64,000 nt of DNA from Sulfitobacter sp. EhC04 (GTDB taxonomy: Bacteria; Pseudomonadota; Alphaproteobacteria; Rhodobacterales; Rhodobacteraceae), in the NCBI RefSeq assembly GCF_001650875.1, contig NZ_LXYI01000042.1:1-64000 (forward strand). The letters are read 5' to 3'. The notes below the pieces were generated by a model, which saw only the letters and a list, made by a program, of their open reading frames with translations, was not told where the DNA came from and did not search any database. A program made the position numbers and the translations under genes. Shown piece by piece: positions 25,592 to 34,649 of the stretch. Position 1 is the stretch's first letter, and each line of letters begins with the position of its first letter.

Positions 25592-26527
25592 ATGACACCA
25601 GGCAAAGCATATCTGGATGCTGAAACCATCCATCGGCTGGCAGGCCGATCCAACGCCATGGGCGCTTGGCTGGTGATCCATTGCTGGAGCGTGATTTTTG
25701 GCGCTGTCGCAGTCTTTGCCATCTGGCCCAACCCGCTGACCTTCCTGCTGGCGGTTGTGCTGATCGGGTCGCGTCAACTGGGCCTTGCCATCCTGATGCA
25801 CGACGCCGCGCATAACGCGCTGTTCAAGTCCCGCCGGATCAACGAATTCGCGGGCGAATGGCTCTGCGGTCGCCCGATCCTGGCGGAGCTCTCCAGCTAT
25901 CGCCATTACCACCTGACCCACCACCGCTATACCCAGACCGACAAGGACCCCGATCTGATCCTGTCCGCCAAGTTTCCGACAAGCCACGCCAGCCTGCGGC
26001 GCAAGTTCCTGCGCGACCTGACGGGGCAGACTGGCCTGCGGCAATTGATCGGGCAGATCGTCATGTCGTTTCGCCTGGCCGGTGATGACGACGCGATCGA
26101 GGCGGCCAACCAGGACGCCGCGCAGGCGTTCAAGGCGCGGGACCTGTGGAAATCGCTGCCGGTCTTTCTGGGGGTTGCCCTGCTGATGAGCGTCGTTGGA
26201 GAATGGTGGTACGGTCTGGCCTTTTGGCTGCTGCCGTACCTGACGTGGTTCCAGCTGGTCCTGCGCATCCGCAACATCGCGGAACACGGCGCGACGGAGC
26301 AGTCAGAGGACCCGCTGCAGAACGTCCGGACCACCCGCGCAGGCCCCATCGCCCGCGCGCTGGTCGCGCCCTATTGGGTCAACTACCACCTTGAACATCA
26401 CATGGTCATGCATGTCCCCTGCTGGCGTCTGCCCGACATGCACCGCGCGCTATGCGATGCGGGCATCGGGGACCGCATGCGCGTCTCGCCCAACTATGGT
26501 CACGCGCTGGCGGAGGCCGGTTGGTAG
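25592..26527 (+). CDS. Fatty acid desaturase family membrane protein
   Basis: A 311-residue integral membrane di-iron desaturase. The three histidine boxes are HDAAH (70-74), HLTHH (107-111, as HYHLTHH) and HLEHH near residue 268. Hydrophobic spans occur near 25-45, 50-68, and 185-215. It introduces a double bond (or hydroxyl) in a lipid acyl chain or a carotenoid-type substrate; the sequence alone does not say which. ATG 25592 is preceded by GGGAAC; ATG 25568 is possible. An earlier in-frame start overlaps the fasciclin terminator and is unlikely. Confidence 0.88.
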   Translation: MTPGKAYLDAETIHRLAGRSNAMGAWLVIHCWSVIFGAVAVFAIWPNPLTFLLAVVLIGSRQLGLAILMHDAAHNALFKSRRINEFAGEWLCGRPILAELSSYRHYHLTHHRYTQTDKDPDLILSAKFPTSHASLRRKFLRDLTGQTGLRQLIGQIVMSFRLAGDDDAIEAANQDAAQAFKARDLWKSLPVFLGVALLMSVVGEWWYGLAFWLLPYLTWFQLVLRIRNIAEHGATEQSEDPLQNVRTTRAGPIARALVAPYWVNYHLEHHMVMHVPCWRLPDMHRALCDAGIGDRMRVSPNYGHALAEAGW

Positions 26528-26692
26528 AGCAGTCGCTGGTCCAAACTGTTTCCTGAGTGTCGGCTACCACCTCAAGGCATGCTCAACTCAGAGAAAGAAG
26601 CCTTTCGACGTATAGTTGTGGTAAATGGTCTCATTCAACCAACTTGCTTTCCCGTCCCGGGTCATAAGCGCTGCAACAGCAGGGAAACGACT

Positions 26693-27082
26693 ATGAAAAA
26701 CATTGCATTGGTTCTTGTGGCCCTTATCGCCGCGCTCCACTTCTATATCGCCTGGTTTGAAATCTTCGCCTGGACCACACGTGGTCCGGAAGTGTTTACC
26801 TCGATGCCGCGCGAGCTTTTTGAACCGACCATCCAGATGGCCGCCAACCAGGGCTTCTATAACGCTTTTCTCGCGGCCGGGCTGGTCTGGTCTCTGCTGA
26901 TCAAAGAGGAGAGATGGCAGTTCAGAATTGCCGCCTGTTTCCTGACCTTCGTTGCCCTTGCAGGGGTCGGGGCCGCGGTGACTGTTGCGGTGAAATCCGG
27001 CCTTCCGCAATTCGTGCCCGCGAGCATTGCCCTGGCGTTGCTCGTGCTCTCAAGGAAGCAAGTCCCGTCTTCCCGGTCGTGA
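26693..27082 (+). CDS. DUF1304 small membrane protein
   Basis: A 129-residue protein with four predicted membrane helices (about 4-22, 50-70, 77-98, 102-120). The DUF1304 pattern is clear: LHFYIAWFEIFAWTT, the NQGFYNAFLAAGLVW motif and later a Gly-rich helix GVGAAVTV. The function is not established. AGGGAAAC lies before the ATG. It converges with the SDR gene, 13 bases between stops. Confidence 0.85.
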   Translation: MKNIALVLVALIAALHFYIAWFEIFAWTTRGPEVFTSMPRELFEPTIQMAANQGFYNAFLAAGLVWSLLIKEERWQFRIAACFLTFVALAGVGAAVTVAVKSGLPQFVPASIALALLVLSRKQVPSSRS

Positions 27083-27095
27083 CCTGACGGCCGGA

Positions 27096-27896
27096 TCAAT
27101 GCGCCGGGGCGGAGACCGCATCCAGCAGGGTGCGCCCGCCGTCGATCACCATGATCTCTCCGGTCATGAAGCCGGAACTGTCCGCAGCCAGGAACTGCAC
27201 CGCCTCGCACAGCTCGTTCGGTGACGCGATGCGCCCCAGCGGCGTGTTGTTGCGGATGTCGTCGCGCCATTCGCGGTTTTCAGCGACGGCGGCGCGCAGC
27301 GACGCGCTCATCACGCTGCCAAAGGAGATCGCATTGACCCTGATCCGGTGCTGGGCCAGCGACAGCGCCATCGACCGGGTCATCTGCTGCACCGCCGAGG
27401 CCGCGATGGCATAGCCCATCAGCTCCGGCCGGGTCTGTTTGCAGGCGGTGGAGCTTAGGTTGATGATTGAACCGACCTGCGCCTTGGATTCCGGATCCGC
27501 CTGTTTGATCATCCGCCGCGACACGGCCCGTGTCAGATGCAGGGCTGTCATCAGGTTGTGATCCAGCAAGGTCTCGACAGAGGTGTCCTCCACATCAAGC
27601 GCATCGGTGGTCATCACCTGGCGCGAGGCGTTGACCAGAATATCCACCTGATCGAAGGCATCTATGGTAGCTGAAATCAGGTTTGCGATGGTCAGGCGCT
27701 GGCGCAGGTCGCCCGCAAAGGTGCGGATGTTGCCGTCGTCCGGCTCATCGCCCAGTTCCTCCATCAGCATCTTTTCGTCCGCATCGGCACACATGACATT
27801 GGCACCCGCATTCGCTAGGTGCCGCGCAATCGACAGGCCGATGCCATTGGCCGCGCCGGTGACAATCGCGGTCTTGCCGGAAATCGAAAAAGACAT
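27096..27896 (-). CDS. Short-chain dehydrogenase/reductase lacking the catalytic lysine
   Basis: A 266-residue classical SDR by fold: TGAANGIG (13-20) binds the dinucleotide, ADAD at 37-40 follows beta-2, and IINLSS (144-149) supplies the serine. The active-site Tyr is Tyr162 in GYAIAASA, but the family Lys four residues later is Ala166. NNAG is replaced by VNAS. The fold and C-terminal MVIDGG motif are intact. It may bind a cofactor or substrate without the usual hydride chemistry, or use another base. No operon partner is evident. Confidence 0.85.
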   Translation of the reverse strand: MSFSISGKTAIVTGAANGIGLSIARHLANAGANVMCADADEKMLMEELGDEPDDGNIRTFAGDLRQRLTIANLISATIDAFDQVDILVNASRQVMTTDALDVEDTSVETLLDHNLMTALHLTRAVSRRMIKQADPESKAQVGSIINLSSTACKQTRPELMGYAIAASAVQQMTRSMALSLAQHRIRVNAISFGSVMSASLRAAVAENREWRDDIRNNTPLGRIASPNELCEAVQFLAADSSGFMTGEIMVIDGGRTLLDAVSAPAH

Positions 27897-27918
27897 CGCT
27901 ATCCCTTCTCAGATGTGG

Positions 27919-28908
27919 TCAGCGCCGCTGGCGCGTCGGTTTGGCTGCATGGAACAGCTTGAACCTTGCATCGCCACCCAGTTCATCGACATGGGCAAAG
28001 TTCTTCTTCAACTCGGCCTCATAAGGCAGGTGACGGTTGGCTACCATCCACAGATTGCCATTCGGCTGCAACAGTCTTGAGGCGGCGGCGACAAAGGCCT
28101 GGCCGATCTGCGGCTCGGCGGCGCGCCCCTGATGGAACGGCGGGTTCATCACGATTGTGTCCATCCGGTGCGGCGGAGCCCATTTGGTCGCGTCCTCCCA
28201 ATGGAACTTGGCGCGGTCGTCGGTCACGTTATGCCGCGCGCATTCCAGCGCGCTGTGCCCGGCCTCGACCAGATGTACTGTCTGAACGCTCTCGCGTGTC
28301 AGCACATGGGCCGCCAGAAAACCCCAGCCCGCGCCCAGATCAGCCACTTCCGCACCCAACTTGTCGGGCAGCGCATCGACCAGAAGCGCAGATGCCAGAT
28401 CGACCGCATCGGCGGAGAACACGCCCGGCGCGGTCCAGAAACCATCCTCCGTCTGCGCGGGCATTTGCATCCAGTCGGCAAAGAAATCCTTGGCGGCGGG
28501 GTCGATCCAGAACAGCTTGCCATGCGCCTTGGAAATCGGGCCATTCACGGTAACGCGCTGTTTCATCTCGCGGAAAATGGAATCGATGCCATCGGTCTTC
28601 TGACCGTCGATCACCACGATCCCGTCGCAGGTCTCGCAGGCCTGGGCGATCAGCGCACGCGCCTCTGCCTTGGCGCGGGGCAGGCAGACGATCGCGGCGG
28701 CATAGCGGTCGCTGATCATATGGACCGCGTTGTAACCGCGCGCCTCCCAGCTGTCGTAAAGCGGTTTGAAGTCCTGAATGATATGACAGCGCTCGGTGTC
28801 CAGCCCCGGCAGTTGCGCTTCGGCCTTGGGGCGGAATACAGCGATCAGGCCTTTCTCAGGCAGGTCGAGCCCGCCTTGAAGCGCCAGATCCAAGCGTGCG
28901 TCAATCAC
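27919..28908 (-). CDS. RsmC-like class I SAM-dependent methyltransferase
   Basis: A 329-residue protein with the two-part layout of 16S rRNA G1207 methyltransferase RsmC. The N-terminal pseudo-domain spans residues 1-160. The catalytic domain has ADLGAGWGFLAAH for the SAM loop and NPPFHQG for the target-base motif (NPPF). It probably methylates an rRNA guanine N2. The start is GTG at 28908, three bases after the clpS stop, so both are likely one transcript. Confidence 0.85.
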   Translation of the reverse strand: MIDARLDLALQGGLDLPEKGLIAVFRPKAEAQLPGLDTERCHIIQDFKPLYDSWEARGYNAVHMISDRYAAAIVCLPRAKAEARALIAQACETCDGIVVIDGQKTDGIDSIFREMKQRVTVNGPISKAHGKLFWIDPAAKDFFADWMQMPAQTEDGFWTAPGVFSADAVDLASALLVDALPDKLGAEVADLGAGWGFLAAHVLTRESVQTVHLVEAGHSALECARHNVTDDRAKFHWEDATKWAPPHRMDTIVMNPPFHQGRAAEPQIGQAFVAAASRLLQPNGNLWMVANRHLPYEAELKKNFAHVDELGGDARFKLFHAAKPTRQRR

Positions 28909-28911
28909 ACG

Positions 28912-29253
28912 CTATTCTTCTTTTTCCATGGTGCATTGCAGCGGATGCTGATGCCGGCGTGCAAAATCCATTACCTGCGCGACCTTGGTCTCTGCAATCT
29001 CGTGACTGAACACACCGACCACGGCCAGACCCTTCTTGTGAACGGTCAGCATGATCTCGAACGCCTGCGCATGGTTTAGACCGAAAAACCGCTCCAACAC
29101 ATGTACGACAAACTCCATCGGGGTAAAGTCATCGTTCAGCAGCAACACCTTGTACAACGGGGGCCGCTTTGTCTTGGGCTTGGTCTTGGTCAGCAGATCG
29201 GTCTGACCGTCATCGTCAGACTTGTCCGCCATCATGTGTTCTTCAAGGCGCAT
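28912..29253 (-). CDS. clpS: ATP-dependent Clp protease adapter ClpS
   Basis: A 113-residue N-end-rule adapter that delivers proteins to ClpAP. A flexible basic N-terminus leads to the ClpS core [24 protein letters not shown], then [20 protein letters not shown], and the ETKVAQV helix. The residues forming the hydrophobic N-degron pocket (Asn-Asp, Met) are present. In-frame Mets at 29235 and 29232 are alternative starts. It precedes the RsmC-like gene. Confidence 0.95.
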   Translation of the reverse strand: MRLEEHMMADKSDDDGQTDLLTKTKPKTKRPPLYKVLLLNDDFTPMEFVVHVLERFFGLNHAQAFEIMLTVHKKGLAVVGVFSHEIAETKVAQVMDFARRHQHPLQCTMEKEE

Positions 29254-29335
29254 TGCTGCTCCGACAGGTTGCTGTGCGTTGGTGAGTCGTATGTGCGTCT
29301 ATATAACCTGTTCCTGTATTGAGAAAAGAGGCAGC

Positions 29336-30052
29336 ATGGAAATGTCAGTAGCATTAACCACAATCGGCTTTGATGCCGACGATACGCTTTGGCAAAACGA
29401 ACAGTTTTTTGCCCTGACCCAGGACCGTTTTGCCGATCTGCTGGCCGATCACGTGGAAAAACCCGACCTGATGGCGCGGCTGATGCAGGCGGAACGCCGC
29501 AACATTTCCCACTACGGTTTCGGGATCAAGGGTTTCACCCTGTCGATGATCGAAACTGCGATCGAGATCACGGATGGCAAAGTCCCTGCGGCCGTGATTG
29601 CCGAAATCCTGGATGCAGGGCGCGATATGTTGTCCCACCCGATCGAGCTGTTGCCGGGGGTGCAGGACACGCTGGCCGCACTCCGGCCCGATCACAAGCT
29701 GCTGCTGATTACCAAGGGCGACCTGCTGGACCAGATGCGCAAGGTGGAACAATCCGGGCTGCGCGACCATTTCGACGCCATCGAGGTCGTGTCACACAAG
29801 ACACCCGTTGAATACACCGAGATCTTCAGGCGTCATGGCACAGGTGTCGATGAGGGCCTGATGGCGGGCAACTCCATGTCCTCGGACGTTCTGCCGATGC
29901 TGGACGCGGGCGGATGGGGTGTTTTGATACCGCACGGCCTGACCTGGGCGCTGGAACACGCCAAGGCACCAGACGACCATCCCAGGTTTGCAGAGATCAC
30001 CGATCTGACCCAACTGCCGGAGCTGGCCGCGCGGTGCAAATCAGCCGACTGA
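29336..30052 (+). CDS. HAD-family hydrolase
   Basis: A 238-residue haloacid-dehalogenase-type phosphatase. Motif I is FDADDTLW (nucleophile Asp at about 13), motif II LLLITKGD, motif III the Lys in VVSHKT, and motif IV the acidic pair in MAGNSMSSDVLPM. A helical cap (residues 20-95) is present. The substrate is unknown; the group includes small-metabolite phosphatases. AGAGG precedes ATG 29336. It is divergent from clpS. Confidence 0.88.
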   Translation: MEMSVALTTIGFDADDTLWQNEQFFALTQDRFADLLADHVEKPDLMARLMQAERRNISHYGFGIKGFTLSMIETAIEITDGKVPAAVIAEILDAGRDMLSHPIELLPGVQDTLAALRPDHKLLLITKGDLLDQMRKVEQSGLRDHFDAIEVVSHKTPVEYTEIFRRHGTGVDEGLMAGNSMSSDVLPMLDAGGWGVLIPHGLTWALEHAKAPDDHPRFAEITDLTQLPELAARCKSAD

Positions 30053-30302
30053 ACGGCCAAGCGCGCCAAGGATTCAAAAGAGGCAACTCCGCCCAAGTAC
30101 TGCCATAATCTCGCCTTAATCGCCCCTATTGTGGCATCAAATTTCCCGCCCCCTAGATGTGGACGGCGCTCACCCCCGATTTCGCTGATTTACCAGTACG
30201 TTATGCCTTTCCCGAAATTGGTTCCTGTGTTACCTTAACTGTAATCAAATCGTGGCCAGTCGAAAAATCGGCGGTCCAGAGGCAGTAAAAGGCAGGTTTC
30301 CA
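30053..30302. other. Intergenic region before the D,D-carboxypeptidase
   Basis: About 250 bases with no supported gene. The 3' half is AT-richer (GTTACCTTAACTGTAATC near 30229-30246) and probably contains the promoter of the carboxypeptidase. No clear terminator or repeat was seen. Confidence 0.45.
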
Positions 30303-31766
30303 ATGAAGGCGCGGCGCATTCAGCCGGCCCGTTTCGGGCTATTTTTCCTCGCGGCAATATGGCTTCTGGTCATTCTGCCCCTCAGTGCCATTGCCGCCCC
30401 CTATGCTGCTTATGTGATCGACGCCAGGACCGGAAAGGTTCTGCATGCGCAGAACGCCGATACCCGGCTGCACCCTGCTTCCCTGACCAAGATGATGACC
30501 CTCTATATCGCTTTCGAGGCGATCCAGCGCGGTGAAATTTCGCTCGACACCAAAGTCACGGTTTCCAAGAATGCCGCCGCCGAACCGCCCAGCAAGCTGG
30601 GCCTGCGTCCGGGCCAGAAGATTGCGCTGCGCTACCTGATCCGCGCTGCTGCCGTGAAATCCGCCAACGATGCCGCCACCGCCATCGGCGAGGCAATCGA
30701 AGGGTCCGAAGCCAAGTTCGCCCGCCGGATGAACCGCACCGCCAAATCCCTGGGCATGACGCGAACGACCTTCAAGAACATGCACGGGCTGACCGAGGCA
30801 GGCCACCTGTCCACAGCCCATGACATGACCCTGATGGGGCGGCATCTGCTGTATGATTTCCCGCAGTATTACAACCTGTTCTCCCGCATCGAGGCGGATG
30901 CCGGGGTCAAGAGGGTCAGCCACACCAACCGGCGCTTTCTGAGCTCCTACAAAGGCGCTGACGGGATCAAGACCGGCTATACAAGGGCTGCGGGCTTCAA
31001 CCTCACGGCCTCTGCCGAGCGTGGAAACGAGCGCATCATCGTGACCGTCTTCGGTGGCCAGTCCACCGCATCACGCAACGCCAAGGTGGCCGAGTTGATG
31101 GACCTTGGGTTCCGCCGCGCACCCTCGAACGCACCGCTGCGCAAGCCCCAGCGCGAAACCGTCTATGCCGATGTCGAAGACGATAACGCAGGCTCGGTCG
31201 CGGGCGGCGCGGGCAAGACCATCCGCCTGGTCGGCGCAGTCAAAAGCTCCAAGCGCCCGCAATTGCGCCCCGGCAGCGAAGCCCCCGTCATGGTGGCCTC
31301 TGCCGAGCCTGTCGTGACGAATGCAGACATCACCGCAGCCCTGAAGGAAGCGGTTCAGACCCCTACCCCGTCGCCGCAGGCAAAACCCGCCGAAACCGAC
31401 GCTGTGGTCACCCTCGCCTCCGCCGCACAGGCCTCCGTGCGTCCGACACTACGACCCAGGGCGGCGCAGGCACCCGCAGCAGCGGCCCCCGTCGAACAGG
31501 AAGTTGTCAGCCGGATTTCGACATCGGGCGGGCGGCAATGGGGCGTCAACGTCGGCCGCTATCCCAGCCGGTATGCGGCGGAAAAGATCCTGCTCAAGAC
31601 CGCGCTGGCGGAAATGGCGACCCTGGATGGCAGCCTGCGCAAGGTGGTGCAGCGCCCGCAGGGGTTTGATGCCAATTTCCTCGGCATGACCCGCGACAGC
31701 GCCGACCTGGCCTGCCGCAGGCTGGCGGCGCGCAACGTCAGTTGCTTTATGATCGGGCCGGGCTGA
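30303..31766 (+). CDS. D-alanyl-D-alanine carboxypeptidase with C-terminal SPOR domain
   Basis: A 487-residue exported penicillin-binding protein of the DacA/PBP5-6 serine peptidase S11 family. Signal/anchor region about 10-32 (ends AIAAP). Active motifs: SLTK with Ser60/Lys63, SAN at 120-122, KTG at 223-225. After the peptidase domain comes a Pro/Ala/Thr-rich linker (320-400). The last 75 residues (from WGVNVGRYPS) look like a SPOR peptidoglycan-binding domain. It trims pentapeptide stems, probably at septal, denuded glycan targeted by the SPOR domain. It overlaps the convergent LysR gene by 20 bases. Confidence 0.9.
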   Translation: MKARRIQPARFGLFFLAAIWLLVILPLSAIAAPYAAYVIDARTGKVLHAQNADTRLHPASLTKMMTLYIAFEAIQRGEISLDTKVTVSKNAAAEPPSKLGLRPGQKIALRYLIRAAAVKSANDAATAIGEAIEGSEAKFARRMNRTAKSLGMTRTTFKNMHGLTEAGHLSTAHDMTLMGRHLLYDFPQYYNLFSRIEADAGVKRVSHTNRRFLSSYKGADGIKTGYTRAAGFNLTASAERGNERIIVTVFGGQSTASRNAKVAELMDLGFRRAPSNAPLRKPQRETVYADVEDDNAGSVAGGAGKTIRLVGAVKSSKRPQLRPGSEAPVMVASAEPVVTNADITAALKEAVQTPTPSPQAKPAETDAVVTLASAAQASVRPTLRPRAAQAPAAAAPVEQEVVSRISTSGGRQWGVNVGRYPSRYAAEKILLKTALAEMATLDGSLRKVVQRPQGFDANFLGMTRDSADLACRRLAARNVSCFMIGPG

Positions 31767-32649
31767 TCATCTGATCCTGCGCTGCCTCACGGCGAATCCA
31801 ACGCACGAAATTCTTCAGCGCGGGCCGCATCACGCCGGGCCGCGTAACCATGTTGTAACCCGATCCGGGCCTTTCCGTCCGGTGCAATTCCCGCAGGCGT
31901 CCGGCAGCGATGTCGCGTGCCACGAACAACAGCACCGTGACTGCCACCCCCTGCCCGTTCCGCGCCCCGTCCAGCAGCAGATTGCCGGGGACCTGCATCA
32001 GCGCCTTCGGCGCCAGCGCGCCATTCCCAAAGCGTCGCAGCCAATCCGTGCTTTCCGACGTGCTCGCCTCTTCCAGCCAGGGATAGTCTGACAGGACGTC
32101 AATGGGCGGCAAGGGCCCCTCCCCCACCAGTGAAGGCGCGGCAATCACCACCATGGGAGACGCGATCAGCAGCTCCGTCTCCAACCCCGGCCAGGGGCCG
32201 ACACCATAGCGGATCGCGATGTCGATCCCGTCTGGCGAAAGCGGCGCAAGCGCGGGCGTGGGATCAAGGCGCAGGTTCGCTTCGGGGTGCTGGGCCCGGA
32301 AAGACGGCAGGCGCGGCATCAACCACGAGGCGGCAAAGGTCGGCGTGCAGGAGATATGCAAGGGCCGCTCGTCCCGTGTCCCGGTGATGTCCTGCGCCGC
32401 CTCGATCATCGCGGCGAACCCCGCGTGCAGCGCCTTGGCCAGCACTTCGCCCGCCGGGGTCAGGCGCATCGACCGGCCCGACCGATCCAGCAGCGCCACG
32501 TCCAGATGCGTCTCAAGCACACGCAACTGCTGGCTGATCGCCGCATGGCTGACCCCCAGCGCATCGCCCGCCGCCTGCACGTTGCCGCATTGCGCAAAGG
32601 CCGAGAAAGCGCGCAGCGCGGCCATCGGGGGAAGGTACTTCCAATCCAT
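31747..32649 (-). CDS. LysR-family transcriptional regulator
   Basis: A 300-residue LysR regulator of the GcvA-like group. The N-terminal winged helix is LPPMAALRAFSAFAQCGN and ALGVSHAAISQQLRVLE; the effector domain starts near residue 90 (LHISCTPTFAASWLMPRLPSF). ATG 32649 begins at the conserved DWKYLPPM. It is divergent from a 48-residue small gene, which is the obvious target. The effector is unknown. Confidence 0.9.
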   Translation of the reverse strand: MDWKYLPPMAALRAFSAFAQCGNVQAAGDALGVSHAAISQQLRVLETHLDVALLDRSGRSMRLTPAGEVLAKALHAGFAAMIEAAQDITGTRDERPLHISCTPTFAASWLMPRLPSFRAQHPEANLRLDPTPALAPLSPDGIDIAIRYGVGPWPGLETELLIASPMVVIAAPSLVGEGPLPPIDVLSDYPWLEEASTSESTDWLRRFGNGALAPKALMQVPGNLLLDGARNGQGVAVTVLLFVARDIAAGRLRELHRTERPGSGYNMVTRPGVMRPALKNFVRWIRREAAQDQMISPARS

Positions 32650-32749
32650 CCTTAAGCCTGCCTTACATGCCTGAACAATCCATGAGTCGCATTTTGCCGC
32701 CTTATGCACAGTATTGGAAGGGTGAAATACAATTCCAGGAGGACCTGAC

Positions 32750-32896
32750 ATGTTAAGTATTTACGCATCCGCCATGCACACAGCGACCCGGACCGGCTGC
32801 ATCAGCGTCCGCAGCCTGCCGCCAAAGGCAAAGGAAAAGCGCCGGCGCTGGTGGCAGCGCGGCGAAACCATGTGCATCGACCCGAACCGGTTGTAA
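32750..32896 (+). CDS. 48-residue small protein divergent from LysR
   Basis: MLSIYASAMHTATRTGCISV begins a 48-residue protein; it ends with a basic, Trp-containing stretch (KAKEKRRRWWQRGE) and TMCIDPNRL. A perfect AGGAGG stands seven bases before the ATG, and the 100-base gap to the divergent lysR start leaves room for a shared promoter. I do not recognise the family. Two cysteines and the positively charged WW stretch could mean a nucleic-acid or membrane contact. Its strong translation signal is the main evidence. It lies upstream of repeat copy B. Confidence 0.55.
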   Translation: MLSIYASAMHTATRTGCISVRSLPPKAKEKRRRWWQRGETMCIDPNRL

Positions 32897-32944
32897 CGGG
32901 GCACACTTGGATGAAAATACGCGTCGGGGCCGCGGGGGCCTGCG

Positions 32945-32989
32945 CCGTTTTATTCGAATAAAACGGTCCGGAATTTTCGAAAATTCCGG
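32945..32989. repeat. Two-hairpin palindromic repeat, copy B (after the peptide ABC operon)
   Basis: Hairpin 1 at 32945-32966 (11-base arms, CCGTTTTATTC and its complement) and hairpin 2 at 32968-32989 (arms CCGGAATTTTC and complement); both are perfect palindromes. It lies nine bases after the stop of the ATP-binding protein and probably works as a terminator or mRNA end-stabiliser, besides being one of five family copies. Confidence 0.8.
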
Positions 32990-32998
32990 GCCCGCTGC

Positions 32999-34582
32999 TC
33001 AGGTCGTGGCCTGCAGCAGAGTCCGGGTATAGTCGGTCTGCGGATTGTCATAAAGATCATCCACCGGCCCGTATTCGATCACATCACCCCGCTTCATCAC
33101 CATCACCTTGTGCGACATCGCGCGCACCACCCGCAGGTCGTGACTGATGAAAAGATAGGCCAGACCGTATTTCTCTTGCAGGCCGCGCAGCAGCTCCACG
33201 ATCTGAACCTGTACGGTCATGTCCAGTGCCGATGTCGGCTCGTCCAGCACCAATAGACGCGGGCGCAGCACCATGGCGCGGGCAATCGCGATGCGCTGCC
33301 GCTGACCGCCGGAAAACTCGTGTGGATAGCGATCCATCGTGGCGGGGTCGAGACCGACCTCCACCATCACCTCATGCACCAGAACGCGCTGGTCCTCGCC
33401 CCTGCCGATGCCGTGAATTGCAAGGCCCTCGGCGATGATCTGGAAACAGGTCATGCGCGGGCTGAGCGATCCGAACGGGTCCTGGAACACAATCTGCATG
33501 TCCGCACGCAGGCGCCGCAACTGCCGGGTGGACCATTTACGCAGGTCTTGCCCCATGAAGGTGATCTGCCCGTCCGACTGGATCAGCCGCATGATGGCAA
33601 GCGCCATTGTCGTCTTGCCCGACCCGCTTTCTCCCACGATGCCCAGGGTTTCCCCCGCGCGCACCGTCAGAGTGGTATCGTTGACCGCCTTGACATGGCC
33701 CACGGTGCGCCGCAGCAGCCCGCGCTGGATCGGGAACCAGACCTTGAGGTTCTCGGTCGATACGATTTCCGCCGCGTCCTGCGGCACCGGCTCGGGGCTG
33801 CCCGTGGGTTCGGCGCTGAGCAGTTTCAGCGTGTAGGGGTGCTGCGGGTTCTCGAAAATCTCCCGCGTGGGGCCTTGTTCGACGATCTCGCCATGCTGCA
33901 TCACGCAGACGCGATCAGCGATGCGGCGCACGATGCCAAGGTCATGGGTGATGAACAGCAAGCCCATGCCTTCGCTGTCTTTCAGGTCCTTCAGCAAGTC
34001 GAGGATCTGCGCCTGGATCGTGACATCCAGCGCCGTGGTCGGCTCGTCAGCAATCAGCACATCGGGCTTGTTGGCAAGCGCCATTGCAATCATCACACGC
34101 TGGCGCTGACCGCCGGACAATTGGTGTGGGTAGGCCCCCAGACGGCTTTGCGCATCGGTGATGCCGACCTTTTCCAGCAGTTCCAGTATGCGCGCCCGCG
34201 CCTGCGCCCCCGTCAGGCCCTGATGCAGCGCGATGCTTTCGGCCAGCTGCTTTTCGATGGTGTGCAGTGGGTTCAGCGATGTCATCGGCTCCTGGAAGAT
34301 AAAGCTGATGTCGTTGCCGCGCACCTTGCGCAGCAGTGCCGCATCCGCGCCGATCATCTGCTGGCCGTCATAGGTGACAGAGCCCGACACCTCGGCGCTG
34401 TCGCCCAGAAGGGAGACGGTCGACAGGGCCGAGACGGATTTGCCCGATCCGCTTTCGCCCACCAGCGCCACGGTCTCCCCCCGCTCTACGGAAAAGGACA
34501 CGCCGCGCACCGCATGGGTCAGCGCGCCGTCCTGCCGGAACGAGACGTTCAGGTCGCGGACATCCAGAAGCGCTGTACTCAT
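32999..34582 (-). CDS. yejF: Peptide ABC transporter, fused dual ATP-binding protein (YejF type)
   Basis: A 527-residue protein with two ABC ATPase domains in tandem. Domain 1 has Walker A GESGSGKS (about 38-45) and signature LSGGQRQRV; domain 2 has GESGSGKTT and FSGGQRQRI, each followed by Walker B (VLIADEP, LLVLDEP). It energises the YejB/YejE permease for oligopeptides, such as microcin-C-type peptides in known systems. ATG 34582 begins [11 protein letters not shown]. It is the last gene of the operon, separated from yejE by repeat copy C. Confidence 0.92.
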   Translation of the reverse strand: MSTALLDVRDLNVSFRQDGALTHAVRGVSFSVERGETVALVGESGSGKSVSALSTVSLLGDSAEVSGSVTYDGQQMIGADAALLRKVRGNDISFIFQEPMTSLNPLHTIEKQLAESIALHQGLTGAQARARILELLEKVGITDAQSRLGAYPHQLSGGQRQRVMIAMALANKPDVLIADEPTTALDVTIQAQILDLLKDLKDSEGMGLLFITHDLGIVRRIADRVCVMQHGEIVEQGPTREIFENPQHPYTLKLLSAEPTGSPEPVPQDAAEIVSTENLKVWFPIQRGLLRRTVGHVKAVNDTTLTVRAGETLGIVGESGSGKTTMALAIMRLIQSDGQITFMGQDLRKWSTRQLRRLRADMQIVFQDPFGSLSPRMTCFQIIAEGLAIHGIGRGEDQRVLVHEVMVEVGLDPATMDRYPHEFSGGQRQRIAIARAMVLRPRLLVLDEPTSALDMTVQVQIVELLRGLQEKYGLAYLFISHDLRVVRAMSHKVMVMKRGDVIEYGPVDDLYDNPQTDYTRTLLQATT

Positions 34583-34597
34583 CCGCGCGCCCCCTGC

Positions 34598-34641
34598 CCG
34601 ATTTCTTCGAAGAAATCGGTCCGGAATTTTCGAAAATTCCG
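34598..34641. repeat. Two-hairpin palindromic repeat, copy C (between yejE and yejF)
   Basis: Hairpin 1 at 34598-34619 (arms CCGATTTCTTC and complement) and hairpin 2 at 34622-34641 (arms CGGAATTTTC and complement), both perfect. It lies within an operon, eight bases after the permease stop, and could set the ratio of ATPase to permease. Confidence 0.8.
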
Positions 34642-34649
34642 ATCCTGCG

